A DNA stretch of 14,298 bases from DAIOHQ01 sp036744635 (GCA_036744635.1 DAIOHQ010000116.1:1-14298), one strand, 5' to 3'; positions 7,026-14,246 are shown, counted from the stretch's first letter. The notes: generated by a model from the letters alone, not told the origin. Program-made: numbers and translations.

Positions 7026-7730
7026 ATGAATCCATCGCGCAGAAGATTTCTTCGCCGCAGCACTCTCTCGCTGGCCGCCGTCGGCGCTGGGGCATTGCTG
7101 CTGAAGTCGGGAGTTGGGCCCACCGAGGCGGCCGACGGCACGCATGGATACACCGACCATTTCACGGATGAGCCGGCGCCCACGGCGCCGGCCGTGCCGG
7201 AGAAATTCAGCCTCACCGAAGACAACATCCTCGGCCCGTTTCATCGCAAGGGCGCCCCCTACCGCGCCAAGATCACGCCGCCCCTGGAGCCGGGCAAAGT
7301 CTTGCTCATCTCCGGCCGGGTGTGGGGGCATGACACGCGCAAGCCGCTGGCCGGAGCCACCATCGAGATCTGGCAGGCCAACGCCCAGGGACGTTACGAC
7401 AATGATGACGCCGACAATCCGCCCGCCGAAGGAGTGTTTGTGAACCGCGCCCGCGTCTTCACCGACGAGAGCGGCTGTTACGAATACGAGACAATCCACC
7501 CCGGCGCCTACAAGACCGGCCCCGACACCTGGCGTCCCAGCCACGTTCACTACTGGGTCCGCCACGCGGGATATAAGCCGCTGGTCACCCAGCTTTATTT
7601 CAATGGCGACAAGCGCAACGCCGCCGATGAGTTCATCAAGCAGTCGCTGATCATTGAGGTGGCCGATGTGAAGGCGAACGGCGCAAGCTATGAGCGCGGT
7701 TACTTCGATATCGTGCTGGCGCCGGCCTGA
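7026..7730 (+). CDS. Tat-exported intradiol ring-cleavage dioxygenase-like protein
   Basis: The 234-residue product has a twin-arginine signal (SRRRFLR, 4-10) followed by a hydrophobic stretch (about 13-26), so export in folded, metal-loaded form is likely. The mature part is a protocatechuate 3,4-dioxygenase-type beta sandwich. IWQANAQGRY (115-124) and the four non-haem Fe(III) ligands are recognisable: Y124, Y162 (HPGAYKTG), H173 and H175 (RPSHVHYWV). All ligands are present, so activity on a catechol-type substrate is plausible, but exported single-domain members of this family have few known substrates. The ATG at 7026 has GGAG (7017-7020) five bases upstream; the frame is open from 6852 without support. 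It is divergent from the GYF_2 gene, and no partner genes for aromatic degradation lie nearby. Confidence 0.9.
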   Translation: MNPSRRRFLRRSTLSLAAVGAGALLLKSGVGPTEAADGTHGYTDHFTDEPAPTAPAVPEKFSLTEDNILGPFHRKGAPYRAKITPPLEPGKVLLISGRVWGHDTRKPLAGATIEIWQANAQGRYDNDDADNPPAEGVFVNRARVFTDESGCYEYETIHPGAYKTGPDTWRPSHVHYWVRHAGYKPLVTQLYFNGDKRNAADEFIKQSLIIEVADVKANGASYERGYFDIVLAPA

Positions 7731-7732
7731 AC

Positions 7733-7750
7733 CCCGCACGTCCATGCGGG
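7733..7750. terminator. Possible terminator hairpin
   Basis: CCCGCA (7733-7738) and TGCGGG (7745-7750) form a 6-bp GC-rich stem with a 6-base loop, between two convergent stops. There is no T-tract on either side, so factor-independent termination is uncertain. Confidence 0.3.
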
Positions 7751-7780
7751 ACTGATGCCAGAATCATGACGGTCACTGGT

Positions 7781-9229
7781 TCATTCCACCGGCTTGGTGG
7801 CGGCGGCCTGGATCTGCTTGATCGAATTCAACGCCTGATTTCTTACGTCGCTGCCGGGTTCCTTTTCGGCGAATTTCTGCAGCTCCTGCAATGTATCCTG
7901 GCCGCCGATTTCGCCGAGGGCGAGGGCGGCCATCATGCGGGCGCGGGTGCTGGGGTCCTTGCGGAGGATTTCGAGCAGCCTGGGCACGATCGCAGCGTCG
8001 CGATTCACGCCGCAGCACCAGAGATAGGTCAGCCGAAGCTGCGGGTCATCGTTTTTGCCGTAGAGGTCGAAGAACTTTTCGGCGGGGAGTTTTTGCCGCT
8101 CGGCCAATGCCATCATCGCATACCCGGTAATCTCGCGCGAATGCGCCCGCTCCTTGGCGGTGGGTGTGGCCAGCTCGATCAGCTCGTCGATCGGCGCCTT
8201 GAGCGCAGGCCGGACCGCCAGGATCTGCGCGCCGGCCTTGCACATCGCCGGATCATTGACGCGAATCATCGCCGCCGCCACCTCGGCCGCGCGCGGATCG
8301 TCGATCAGATCGAGCGCCGTTTGTGCCAGCATTTCGGGGACAAACCAGTCAAGCTTCTTGAGCGACTCGATAAATTCATCCGCCTTGGGCTTGGGCTCGC
8401 GCCGCACCTCTCCCCACTTGATTGGTTCCTTCGGCAATTTCAGCAACATGAACTGCGCCGGCGCGAGAAAATGCCTGGCCGGAGTCCCGAAAAACAACGC
8501 GCCCTTGAGGGCCGGATGGTGGCAGTCGACGCCGGGGGCATCCGCGTCGCCGATCAATCCCTCAAAGCCGATGGCGTCGAGATCGGGATGTTCCTTCCAG
8601 TTGGGCAGCAGTTCTTTGGGCACCTTGATCTGCATGGTGTAGCCCCACGGCCGCAGACGCGAGGCGGCCTCCACGCCGGGATTTTTCTCTCGCTGCCATA
8701 TGAACGCTTTTTCCCACAGCGGATTGACGCCTCCGGGAACGAACATGATCTGATGCACGTTCTCATTGTTCTTGTCGCCGAAGCGGGCGTCCGCGGGATT
8801 GGCGTCCAGGAAAAGCTCCAGATCATCGCCGTTGTTGGGCAGCTTCTCATCGGCGTTGTTCACGAGGAAATTGTCATGCACGTCCGCGCGGATATACAGG
8901 TTCTTGCTGTCGTGGGCGAAGTGCAGCGTGACGCCGGCATCTTCAGGCCCTTCGTGTTTGCCGCGCTCGGGATCGGGATAGGCCCAGCTCTTTTTGGCGT
9001 CGACGACGAACGCGCAGGAATTCAGGGCATCGCCGGCGGCCGCCCATTCATCATCCAGCAGATTGTCCACGTGAATCGCCCCATCCGGAACGCGGATGGC
9101 GGATGTCTCCGGCCGAACGAAGGCCGGTTCGGTTGCCGGCGGCACCGGCTCGGCGGCGACACCATTGGCGGCACACGCAAACAGCGCAAGGACGGCCAGA
9201 TTCATCCCGAAACGTTTGCGGATTCTCAT
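7781..9229 (-). CDS. Secreted CBM9-like domain protein with HEAT-type C-terminus
   Basis: The 482-residue product has a Sec signal (RIRKR, hydrophobic core, cleavage near VAA/EP at about 26). A CBM9/DOMON-like beta sandwich follows (about 48-265), with LLDDEW (57-62), LHFAHDSKNLYIRADVHD (102-119), NNGDDLELFLDA (132-143) and GYTMQIKVP (196-204), the usual landmarks of that fold. It often binds sugars or haem; which ligand applies here is not visible. Residues about 285-482 are helical, with a HEAT/PBS-like repeat near 410-475 (LLEILRKD, ALALGEIG). No catalytic motif is seen. The ATG at 9229 overlaps the TGA of the upstream PAP2 gene (ATGA), which implies translational coupling, and GGAGA lies four bases upstream. 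Last gene of the three-gene operon; a surface or periplasmic binding role is inferred. Confidence 0.82.
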   Translation of the reverse strand: MRIRKRFGMNLAVLALFACAANGVAAEPVPPATEPAFVRPETSAIRVPDGAIHVDNLLDDEWAAAGDALNSCAFVVDAKKSWAYPDPERGKHEGPEDAGVTLHFAHDSKNLYIRADVHDNFLVNNADEKLPNNGDDLELFLDANPADARFGDKNNENVHQIMFVPGGVNPLWEKAFIWQREKNPGVEAASRLRPWGYTMQIKVPKELLPNWKEHPDLDAIGFEGLIGDADAPGVDCHHPALKGALFFGTPARHFLAPAQFMLLKLPKEPIKWGEVRREPKPKADEFIESLKKLDWFVPEMLAQTALDLIDDPRAAEVAAAMIRVNDPAMCKAGAQILAVRPALKAPIDELIELATPTAKERAHSREITGYAMMALAERQKLPAEKFFDLYGKNDDPQLRLTYLWCCGVNRDAAIVPRLLEILRKDPSTRARMMAALALGEIGGQDTLQELQKFAEKEPGSDVRNQALNSIKQIQAAATKPVE

Positions 9230-10053
9230 CGGTTCTCCAGTTGAGTTGGTTGCGAAGGGGCTGGCGGCTCGCGTGGTTCCGGCGGCGGCTCATCGACGGT
9301 TTCAACCGCACCGCGCCTCTGGAGGTAGCGGGCGACCAGCCAGCACAGGATGGCCCAGACCAACCCGGCCGCCCATCCGGCCAGCACATCCGTCGGATAG
9401 TGTACGCCCATGAAAACCCGGCTCACTCCCACCAGAAACGTCACCAGCAGCGCCACCGCGAGGATATAAATCTTGATCGACCGGCGCCGCGTCAGCCGCG
9501 CCAACAGCGTTCCCAGGGTCAGATAAACGGTGGCAGACAGCATCGAATGGCCGGACGGGAAGCTGGTGGTGATCACGTGTGACAGATAAGGCACGACATC
9601 CGGCCGGTCGCGATGAAAGATGCCTTTGAGCAAGGTTGAGATAATCAGCCCCCCCACCGTGGCGACAATGACCAGCCACATCGCGCCGTAGGTGCGGTTC
9701 ATGTAGAGAAACCCAACGACGGCGATCGTCACCAGAAACAGCACCGCGACGCCGCCCAGCGCCGTCATGTCGCGCCCTACCTCCGCCAGCCATGCCGGGC
9801 CAATCGGGGTCTTGAGGTCATTGGGATTGCGCAGCGTCCGCAGCGCCCATTCATCGAATTTCTTAGTGCTGCCTTCCTTCACCTCGTCGGCCAGTTGGAT
9901 GAATCCCCAGGTGAGCACGACAACCGCCAGCACCGCCACCAACACGACGTATTCGTGGCTGGTGATCCAGTTGTAGAACGAACGCCAGGCGGCGAGCAGC
10001 ATTGCCATGTTTTCGCTGGAATTGACCGCTTTGTCCATGCCCCGGCGGGCCAT
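9226..10053 (-). CDS. PAP2-family membrane phosphatase
   Basis: From the ATG at 10053 the product is 275 residues with about six transmembrane helices. The three PAP2 signature motifs are intact: K143-x6-R150-P151, PSGH (166-169), and S211-R212 with H218 and D222. They form the phosphohistidine active site on the outer face of the membrane. Family substrates include undecaprenyl pyrophosphate, phosphatidylglycerol phosphate and phosphatidate. The C-terminal tail (about 253-275) is proline-rich and polar. The frame is open to a TTG at 10086, but that stretch translates the parS palindrome into FHVEH, a known artefact, so a downstream ATG is preferred; 10038 is also possible and neither has a clear ribosome-binding site. 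It is the middle gene of an operon and overlaps the next start by four bases. Confidence 0.88.
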   Translation of the reverse strand: MARRGMDKAVNSSENMAMLLAAWRSFYNWITSHEYVVLVAVLAVVVLTWGFIQLADEVKEGSTKKFDEWALRTLRNPNDLKTPIGPAWLAEVGRDMTALGGVAVLFLVTIAVVGFLYMNRTYGAMWLVIVATVGGLIISTLLKGIFHRDRPDVVPYLSHVITTSFPSGHSMLSATVYLTLGTLLARLTRRRSIKIYILAVALLVTFLVGVSRVFMGVHYPTDVLAGWAAGLVWAILCWLVARYLQRRGAVETVDEPPPEPREPPAPSQPTQLENR

Positions 10054-10069
10054 TGCGATGGGCCGATAA

Positions 10070-10085
10070 TGTTCCACGTGGAACA
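10070..10085. promoter_or_regulatory. parS: parS-like centromere site
   Basis: TGTTCCACGTGGAACA is a perfect 16-bp palindrome. It fits the chromosomal parS consensus (TGTTNCACGTGAAACA in Bacillus; a GTTCCACGTGGAAC core in Pseudomonas) bound by the helix-turn-helix of ParB/Spo0J. It lies between the metallophosphoesterase stop (10090) and the PAP2 start. parS sites usually cluster around the replication origin, so this suggests an origin-proximal chromosomal location, though parA, parB or dnaA are not in the window. A site for another regulator with the same CACGTG core is the alternative. Confidence 0.8.
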
Positions 10086-10089
10086 ATAT

Positions 10090-10911
10090 TCAGGCGCTTT
10101 TCACCTCGAAGGACTTGCGGGCAATCTTGCCCTCGCTGGCGGTGCAGAGAAAGAAGCCTTTCTCTTTTGTGCCATCGTGATTGCCTTTGGCAAATGAGCA
10201 GCACTTGTTGGTGGTGACGATGGCCTTGCGGACTTGGTGCTCCGTAAAGCCATGGAAATGGCCGTTATAAACCGCCTGCAGGTTGTGCTGTTTGAAGCGG
10301 TTCAGCACATCTTCGGCATTCTTCGGCCGCTCGCGCAGGTCCGGGCCCAGCGGAAAATGGGTAAACAGCACCGTTGGCTTTTCTTTGTCGAGCTTCGGCA
10401 CGACATCATCGAGATACTGCAGCGTCGCCGGCTGAATCTTCGTCCCGCGAACCTGCCAGCCGTCGGTTGAATCCAGGGCCACAAACTGCCAGCCGCGATG
10501 GTCGAAGCGGTAGTTGATTGAGTCCTTGTACAGCTCGTCAAACGTGGCGCGGCTATCGTTCTTGATGTAGTCGTGGTTGCCGATGACGACATGCACATCC
10601 AGCTTCAGCGGCTTGAAATGATCGCGAATGGCCGCCAGTTGCCCGGCCGTGCCGATGTCGGCCAGATCGCCAACCAGCAGGCACAGCTCCGGCGACTGCT
10701 TCATCTGTTTTATCATGCCCACGACCAGCTCAAACCAGGGATCGCCCTTGTCGTCGAGATAGTGCAGATCATTGATGACGATGAAGGAAAACTCGCCGCT
10801 TTCGGGAGCGTCATCCGCGTGCAACCAGCCCGGCCAAAGCCCCGCGGCCAGCAGCGTGCCAGCGCTCAACCGCAGCATTTCGCGACGGGAAAGCCTATCG
10901 AATGAATGCAT
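10090..10911 (-). CDS. Tat-exported calcineurin-like metallophosphoesterase
   Basis: The 273-residue product begins with a Tat signal (LSRREML, 7-13, then a hydrophobic stretch to about 30). The two-metal phosphoesterase motifs are all present: D48-x-H50, GDLAD (81-85), GNHD (111-114), H185 in THFPLG, and GHFH (217-220). Members hydrolyse phosphomonoesters or diesters, including cyclic nucleotides and phospholipids; the substrate is not deducible. It acts outside the cytoplasm. The ATG at 10911 was chosen over the open frame to 10950 because GAGG lies six bases upstream and the signal peptide then begins normally. First gene of the operon with PAP2 and the CBM9-like protein; a candidate extended -10 promoter lies just upstream. 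It is divergent from the RidA-like gene. Confidence 0.9.
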   Translation of the reverse strand: MHSFDRLSRREMLRLSAGTLLAAGLWPGWLHADDAPESGEFSFIVINDLHYLDDKGDPWFELVVGMIKQMKQSPELCLLVGDLADIGTAGQLAAIRDHFKPLKLDVHVVIGNHDYIKNDSRATFDELYKDSINYRFDHRGWQFVALDSTDGWQVRGTKIQPATLQYLDDVVPKLDKEKPTVLFTHFPLGPDLRERPKNAEDVLNRFKQHNLQAVYNGHFHGFTEHQVRKAIVTTNKCCSFAKGNHDGTKEKGFFLCTASEGKIARKSFEVKSA

Positions 10912-10936
10912 GATGTGCCTCGGTGAACCGCCGCAT

Positions 10937-10945
10937 AGTATAGCA
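10937..10945 (-). promoter_or_regulatory. Candidate extended -10 promoter for the phosphatase operon
   Basis: On the minus strand the sequence reads TGCTATACT, an extended -10 (TGn) with one mismatch in the hexamer. It sits about 26 bases before the start at 10911, leaving room for the GAGG ribosome-binding site. No good -35 at 17 bases. Confidence 0.42.
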
Positions 10946-10959
10946 TGCACCGGGCAAAA

Positions 10960-10987
10960 TTGACGGATGCACTCGCCGGATTATCAT
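10960..10987 (+). promoter_or_regulatory. Candidate sigma70 promoter for the RidA-family gene
   Basis: TTGACG (10960-10965) and TATCAT (10982-10987) are separated by 16 bases, and each differs from consensus by one base. The inferred transcript start near 10994 gives a leader of about 55 bases that includes the repeat remnant at 11016-11033. Confidence 0.5.
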
Positions 10988-11015
10988 GCAGGGGGGTGTG
11001 GTGCGAGCAGCAAAT

Positions 11016-11033
11016 AAGAATGTCTGCTCCACC
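11016..11033. repeat. Partial copy of the GGTGGGGCAGACATTC repeat in a leader
   Basis: The reverse complement of these 18 bases matches 2794-2811 at 17 of 18 positions; similarity fades beyond it. It ends at the base before the ribosome-binding site of the RidA-like gene and would be transcribed in its leader. Confidence 0.7.
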
Positions 11034-11048
11034 GAGAAGGAGAACGCC

Positions 11049-11462
11049 GTGGCAGATGTGAACATCACCATAACCGATCGCAAGGGCCGCCAATGTGCCA
11101 GCACCGCCTCGAAATGGGAGCCGCTGATGGGCTATTCGCGCGCCGTGCGCAGCGGGAATTTCATCGCCGTCACCGGCACCGTCGGGATCGGCGCCGACGG
11201 CAACTATTCCGCATCGCTGGCCGACCAGACCCGGCGCTCGTTGGAGATCATCCGCGCGGCCATCGAATCCCTGGGCGGCACGATGGAACAGGTCATCCGC
11301 ACCCGCATGTTCCTGATGGATATTTCCAACTGGCAGGAGGTGGCCAAGGTGCATGGCGAAGTCTTCGCGAATATCCGCCCGGCCACCTCGATCCTGCAGG
11401 TCGCCAAGCTGATCGATAGCGATGCTCAGATCGAAATTGAGGCGGATGCGATCGTGGCGTGA
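11049..11462 (+). CDS. RidA/YjgF/YER057c-family protein lacking the catalytic arginine
   Basis: The 137-residue product covers the whole chorismate-mutase-like fold of the Rid superfamily, which forms trimers with inter-subunit active sites. RidA proper hydrolyses reactive enamines and imines using Arg105 and Glu120. Here the equivalent segment reads RPATS (110-114), so threonine (T113) stands at the arginine position, while the glutamate pair in IEIEADA (E129, E131) is kept. Subfamilies without this arginine (Rid4-7 type) lack classical imine deaminase activity. The start is GTG at 11049, with GAGAAGGAG (11034-11042) six bases upstream. An in-frame ATG at 10986 would add 21 residues translated from the repeat and is not preferred. 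Its role is unknown; neighbours give no pathway hint. Confidence 0.88.
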   Translation: MADVNITITDRKGRQCASTASKWEPLMGYSRAVRSGNFIAVTGTVGIGADGNYSASLADQTRRSLEIIRAAIESLGGTMEQVIRTRMFLMDISNWQEVAKVHGEVFANIRPATSILQVAKLIDSDAQIEIEADAIVA

Positions 11463-11495
11463 CGAATGCCGCGCTCTTGATCGTCAAGCGTCGCG

Positions 11496-12707
11496 CTAGA
11501 CGGCGCTGCAGGCGTGGGTCATGGCGATTTCGGCCAGGGCGTCGGTGGCGAACTTCACATCCTGTTTGGAGAGAAATGGCCCGAAGCTGAATCGCGTGGT
11601 TCCGCCAAATTGCGTCGTGCCGATGGTTTCGTGGGCATGGGGGGCGCAGTGGATGCCAGCGCGGGTGAGAATGCCGTAGCTGCTTTCCAGAATGGCGGCC
11701 AGCTCGTGCGGGTCCAGCCCGTCGACGCGCACGGAAAAGACGCCCAGCCGGTTCCGCACGCCCTGCGGGCCGTAATAGGTCAACCCATCGACGTTGCTGA
11801 CGCCATCGAGAAACACCCGCACCAGGTCCAGGTCCTGGCTGGCGAGCTTCTCCACGGTTTGCTCGGCGATCCAGCGCACGCCCTCGGAAAGCCCGGCGAT
11901 GCCGATGGCGTTGTGGCTGCCGGGCTCGTACTTGTCCGGGAGAAAATCCGGCTGGCGATCGTGCTCGCTCACCGAGCCGGTGCCGCCTTCCTTCAATGGC
12001 CGCAGGCGCTTTTCGATGCCCGGCCGAACGTAGAGAAATCCCGTCCCCAGCGGTCCCATGAGTGCCTTGTGCCCCGGCGCGGCGAGCAGGTCGATGTTGT
12101 CTGCCTGCAGGTCAATCGGCAGATGCCCGGCCGACTGCGCGGCGTCGACGATGAGCGGAATATCATGCTCGCGCGCGATCGCCCCGACCTCGCGAATCGG
12201 CTGCACCGTTCCGGTCACGTTGGAGGCGTGGGTGAGCGCGATCAGCCGCGTATCCGGTCGAATGGCGGCGCGAATTTCCTGCGGATCGACCAACCCGCTT
12301 TGGCTATCCACCGGCACGCGGCTTACGTCGATCCAGCCATATTCGCGCATGGCATTCAGCGGGCGCAGGATCGAGTTATGGTCGATGGCGGTACAGATCG
12401 CATGGCCCTTGCGGTTCGGGTCCACCAGCCCCTTGATGGCGATATTCAGCGCATCGGAACAGTTCAGGGTAAAGACGAAATGCTCGGCCGCCTGCCCATG
12501 AAACAGGCGGTTCAGCCGCCGCCGGCATTCGGTGATCAACCGCCCGGCCTCCACCGCCTCGCTGTACCCTCCGCGCCCGGCGCTGGCCCCGAGTTCGGTG
12601 GCATAGCGCACCATCGCCTCCACCACCCCCCGCGGCTTGGGAAAGCTCGTGGCCGCGTTGTCCAGATACAACCGCCGCGGGGAAACCATTTCATTAGACG
12701 CATTCAT
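11496..12707 (-). CDS. Class V aminotransferase, cysteine desulfurase-like
   Basis: This is a 403-residue PLP enzyme of fold type I. YLDNAATSFPKP (14-25) opens the domain, VDAAQSAGH (187-195) supplies the PLP-ring aspartate D188, and GHKALMGPLGTG (212-223) carries the Schiff-base lysine K214. The C-terminal RAGIHCAPHAHETIG (349-363) has a cysteine (C354) where cysteine desulfurases have their persulfide-forming residue, in the form seen in the TIGR01977-type subfamily (cysteine desulfurase family protein). It probably removes sulfur or selenium from cysteine-type substrates, or is a lyase; the acceptor is unknown. No iscU/sufE-like partner is nearby. The ATG at 12707 has GAGGTG eight bases upstream; an ATG six codons in is an alternative. 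It is divergent from mntA. Confidence 0.9.
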   Translation of the reverse strand: MNASNEMVSPRRLYLDNAATSFPKPRGVVEAMVRYATELGASAGRGGYSEAVEAGRLITECRRRLNRLFHGQAAEHFVFTLNCSDALNIAIKGLVDPNRKGHAICTAIDHNSILRPLNAMREYGWIDVSRVPVDSQSGLVDPQEIRAAIRPDTRLIALTHASNVTGTVQPIREVGAIAREHDIPLIVDAAQSAGHLPIDLQADNIDLLAAPGHKALMGPLGTGFLYVRPGIEKRLRPLKEGGTGSVSEHDRQPDFLPDKYEPGSHNAIGIAGLSEGVRWIAEQTVEKLASQDLDLVRVFLDGVSNVDGLTYYGPQGVRNRLGVFSVRVDGLDPHELAAILESSYGILTRAGIHCAPHAHETIGTTQFGGTTRFSFGPFLSKQDVKFATDALAEIAMTHACSAV

Positions 12708-12828
12708 GACCGTGCCACCTCTGAATCCGAAGCGAATAATAGGGCTTTTGACGCCCGCTGGCTACGAACGGAACAACCCGGCTACATTCTTTTCGCACCT
12801 TCACCCAGACTTGTGATATTATGCTGAC

Positions 12829-13134
12829 ATGCCGCGCATCGCAGTTAATGTCCCTCTCGAACAAATTCGCGCACTCTGCCAGAAGTGGCAGGTGTCGGAG
12901 TTCTCGCTGTTTGGGTCGGTTGTGCGCGAAGACTTCGGCCCTGACAGCGACGTTGACGTCCTGGTGACGTTCCGGCCGGGGGCGCCATGGAGTCTCTACG
13001 ACCTCGCCAATATGCGCGATGAGCTCATGAGTCTTTTCGGCCGCAATGTTGATTTGATTGAGGAGAAGGGCCTGCGGAACCCCTTCCGACGGGCAAGCAT
13101 CCTTCGAGACAAGACAATTCTCTATGCCGCTTGA
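12829..13134 (+). CDS. mntA: MNT-domain antitoxin nucleotidyltransferase of the HepT/MntA system
   Basis: The 101-residue minimal nucleotidyltransferase has G29-S30, ten residues, then D41-x-D43, the exact GSX10DXD signature, with a third acidic residue D75 in NVDLIEE. This metal-binding triad is complete, so it should be active. In characterised pairs MntA transfers AMP units to a tyrosine of the HepT toxin and neutralises it. The ATG at 12829 has no ribosome-binding site; TATTAT (12817-12822) lies seven bases upstream, so a leaderless transcript is possible. It overlaps hepT by 11 bases, as expected for a coupled toxin-antitoxin unit. Residues about 84-101 are a short tail. Confidence 0.93.
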   Translation: MPRIAVNVPLEQIRALCQKWQVSEFSLFGSVVREDFGPDSDVDVLVTFRPGAPWSLYDLANMRDELMSLFGRNVDLIEEKGLRNPFRRASILRDKTILYAA

Positions 13135-13480
13135 TGAAACGGACGCCGGTGCTCTCTGGGATATGCTGGATGCAGCGCTGGAAATTCGCCAACTCGTTGC
13201 GGGCGTAGACGAGGAGGCATATTACAATCAGCGCGTGCTCCAACTCGCGAATGAGCGCCTCGTTGAAATCATCGGAGAAGCCGCACACAAGGTGAGCGAT
13301 GCGGTCAAGGTAGCCCACACCGAAATTCCGTGGCGACCGATCATCAGTCAGCGGCACATCCTTGCACACGAATACAATGCGATCATTCAGGAACGTATCT
13401 GGCGCGTTGCGACGGTGCACGTGCCGGAATTGATCGAGCTGCTGCAACGGAACTTTCCTGATCTGTCCCGCGCCCCCTGA
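13124..13480 (+). CDS. hepT: HepT-type HEPN RNase toxin
   Basis: The 118-residue all-helical protein has the HEPN motif R77-x4-H82 followed by Y84 (RHILAHEY). R and H form the RNase site at the dimer interface; the tyrosine matches the residue AMPylated by MntA in Shewanella-type systems. HEPN nucleases of this class cleave RNA, reportedly tRNA in some cases. The ATG at 13124 was chosen because the preceding part of the frame (from 13058) overlaps mntA and does not fit the family start. Overlapping reading frames imply coupled translation with the antitoxin first. The toxin appears intact. The stop is five bases from the convergent protease gene stop. Confidence 0.92.
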   Translation: MPLDETDAGALWDMLDAALEIRQLVAGVDEEAYYNQRVLQLANERLVEIIGEAAHKVSDAVKVAHTEIPWRPIISQRHILAHEYNAIIQERIWRVATVHVPELIELLQRNFPDLSRAP

Positions 13481-13485
13481 CACGC

Positions 13486-14199
13486 TCACCAGAAATACCA
13501 CTCCTGGTGATGCAGAACAAAATGGCTGTAGAGCACGAACGCCCCCAGCAAAAAGTTGGTAACACCGTGCGCGATGATGCAGGCCCCCAGTGATTTGGTG
13601 TAGACCAGCAGCCAGCCGATCATCATGGCCCAGACGATGGCGGTCATCCATTGGATGTGGACGGTGCAGAAGATCAGGGAGATGAACCAGAAGGCCTTGG
13701 TGTCCCATTCGCCCACGCCGGCCAGCTTGAAGTCGTTGGGGGCGATGATCGTCCGCCAGGCAAAATCGCGCCAGAACAATTCCTCCATCACCGGCACCAG
13801 CAGGGTGGCGCCGGCCCAGCGGATGGCGATGAAGGCCCACATCGTCTGCGGCGAGGAAAAGTGCTGGGTGGGATCGTAGATGTCGAGGCTCATCCTCGGG
13901 TAGCCCGGCCAGAAGTGCAGGATCAGCTTTTCCATTCCCACCCACTGCACGACGCCGACGCTCCCGACGAGAACGCCAAGCCACCAATGGTTCCAGCGAA
14001 TGCGCGTGTAATTGGGCCAGAGATAAATCAGCAGCCCGGCCACCAGAATCGTCTTGAGGACATAGCTGGCGGGAAAGAACGCGGCCCAATGCCCGCCCGC
14101 CCAGGTGAGCGCCATGAAGACGCCCATCGGCAGGATGTAGGCGATGTCATCGCGGACGATCCGGCGGGAGTACGGCGGGGAGGTCTCGGACGCGGGCAT
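13486..14199 (-). CDS. CPBP-family (CAAX protease-like) intramembrane metalloprotease
   Basis: The 237-residue polytopic protein has about seven hydrophobic segments. The ABI/CPBP motifs are in order: EELFWR (E139, E140, R144), FCTVH (H181) and HGVTN (H211, N215), the metal-binding and catalytic residues of Rce1-type proteases. The N-terminal region (FFPASYVLKTILVAGLL, about 41-57) and the motif-1 wording resemble the CAAX-protease-related family linked to PEP-CTERM/exosortase systems (TIGR03008); this is recalled resemblance, not a search. Family roles include peptide maturation, bacteriocin immunity and membrane-protein processing. The start at 14199 has no good ribosome-binding site. The gene is convergent with hepT and lies beside the right-edge repeat. 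Confidence 0.88.
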   Translation of the reverse strand: MPASETSPPYSRRIVRDDIAYILPMGVFMALTWAGGHWAAFFPASYVLKTILVAGLLIYLWPNYTRIRWNHWWLGVLVGSVGVVQWVGMEKLILHFWPGYPRMSLDIYDPTQHFSSPQTMWAFIAIRWAGATLLVPVMEELFWRDFAWRTIIAPNDFKLAGVGEWDTKAFWFISLIFCTVHIQWMTAIVWAMMIGWLLVYTKSLGACIIAHGVTNFLLGAFVLYSHFVLHHQEWYFW

Positions 14200-14246
14200 G
14201 TTGTTGTCTTAACGGAAGCCAGCGCACGCATCAAACCGCGGCATTG

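Noticed and set aside
7766..9244. Long 492-residue open frame on the plus strand
   Set aside because: It is antisense to the CBM9-like/HEAT gene, which has a signal peptide, a recognisable fold and an ATGA overlap. The plus-strand translation has no family features; high GC explains the open frame.
10054..10086. TTG start of the PAP2 gene within the palindrome
   Set aside because: Gives the FHVEH peptide typical of misread parS sites; no ribosome-binding site.
11472..11490. Small hairpin CTTGA/TCAAG as terminator between convergent genes
   Set aside because: Five-bp stem without a T-tract; expected by chance.
11514..12827. 437-residue plus-strand open frame
   Set aside because: Antisense shadow of the class V aminotransferase, whose PLP motifs are unmistakable.
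13486..13510. Stem TCACCAG/CTGGTGA as terminator between hepT and the protease gene
   Set aside because: Only 7 bp with an 11-base loop, inside the protease coding region, and no T-tract.
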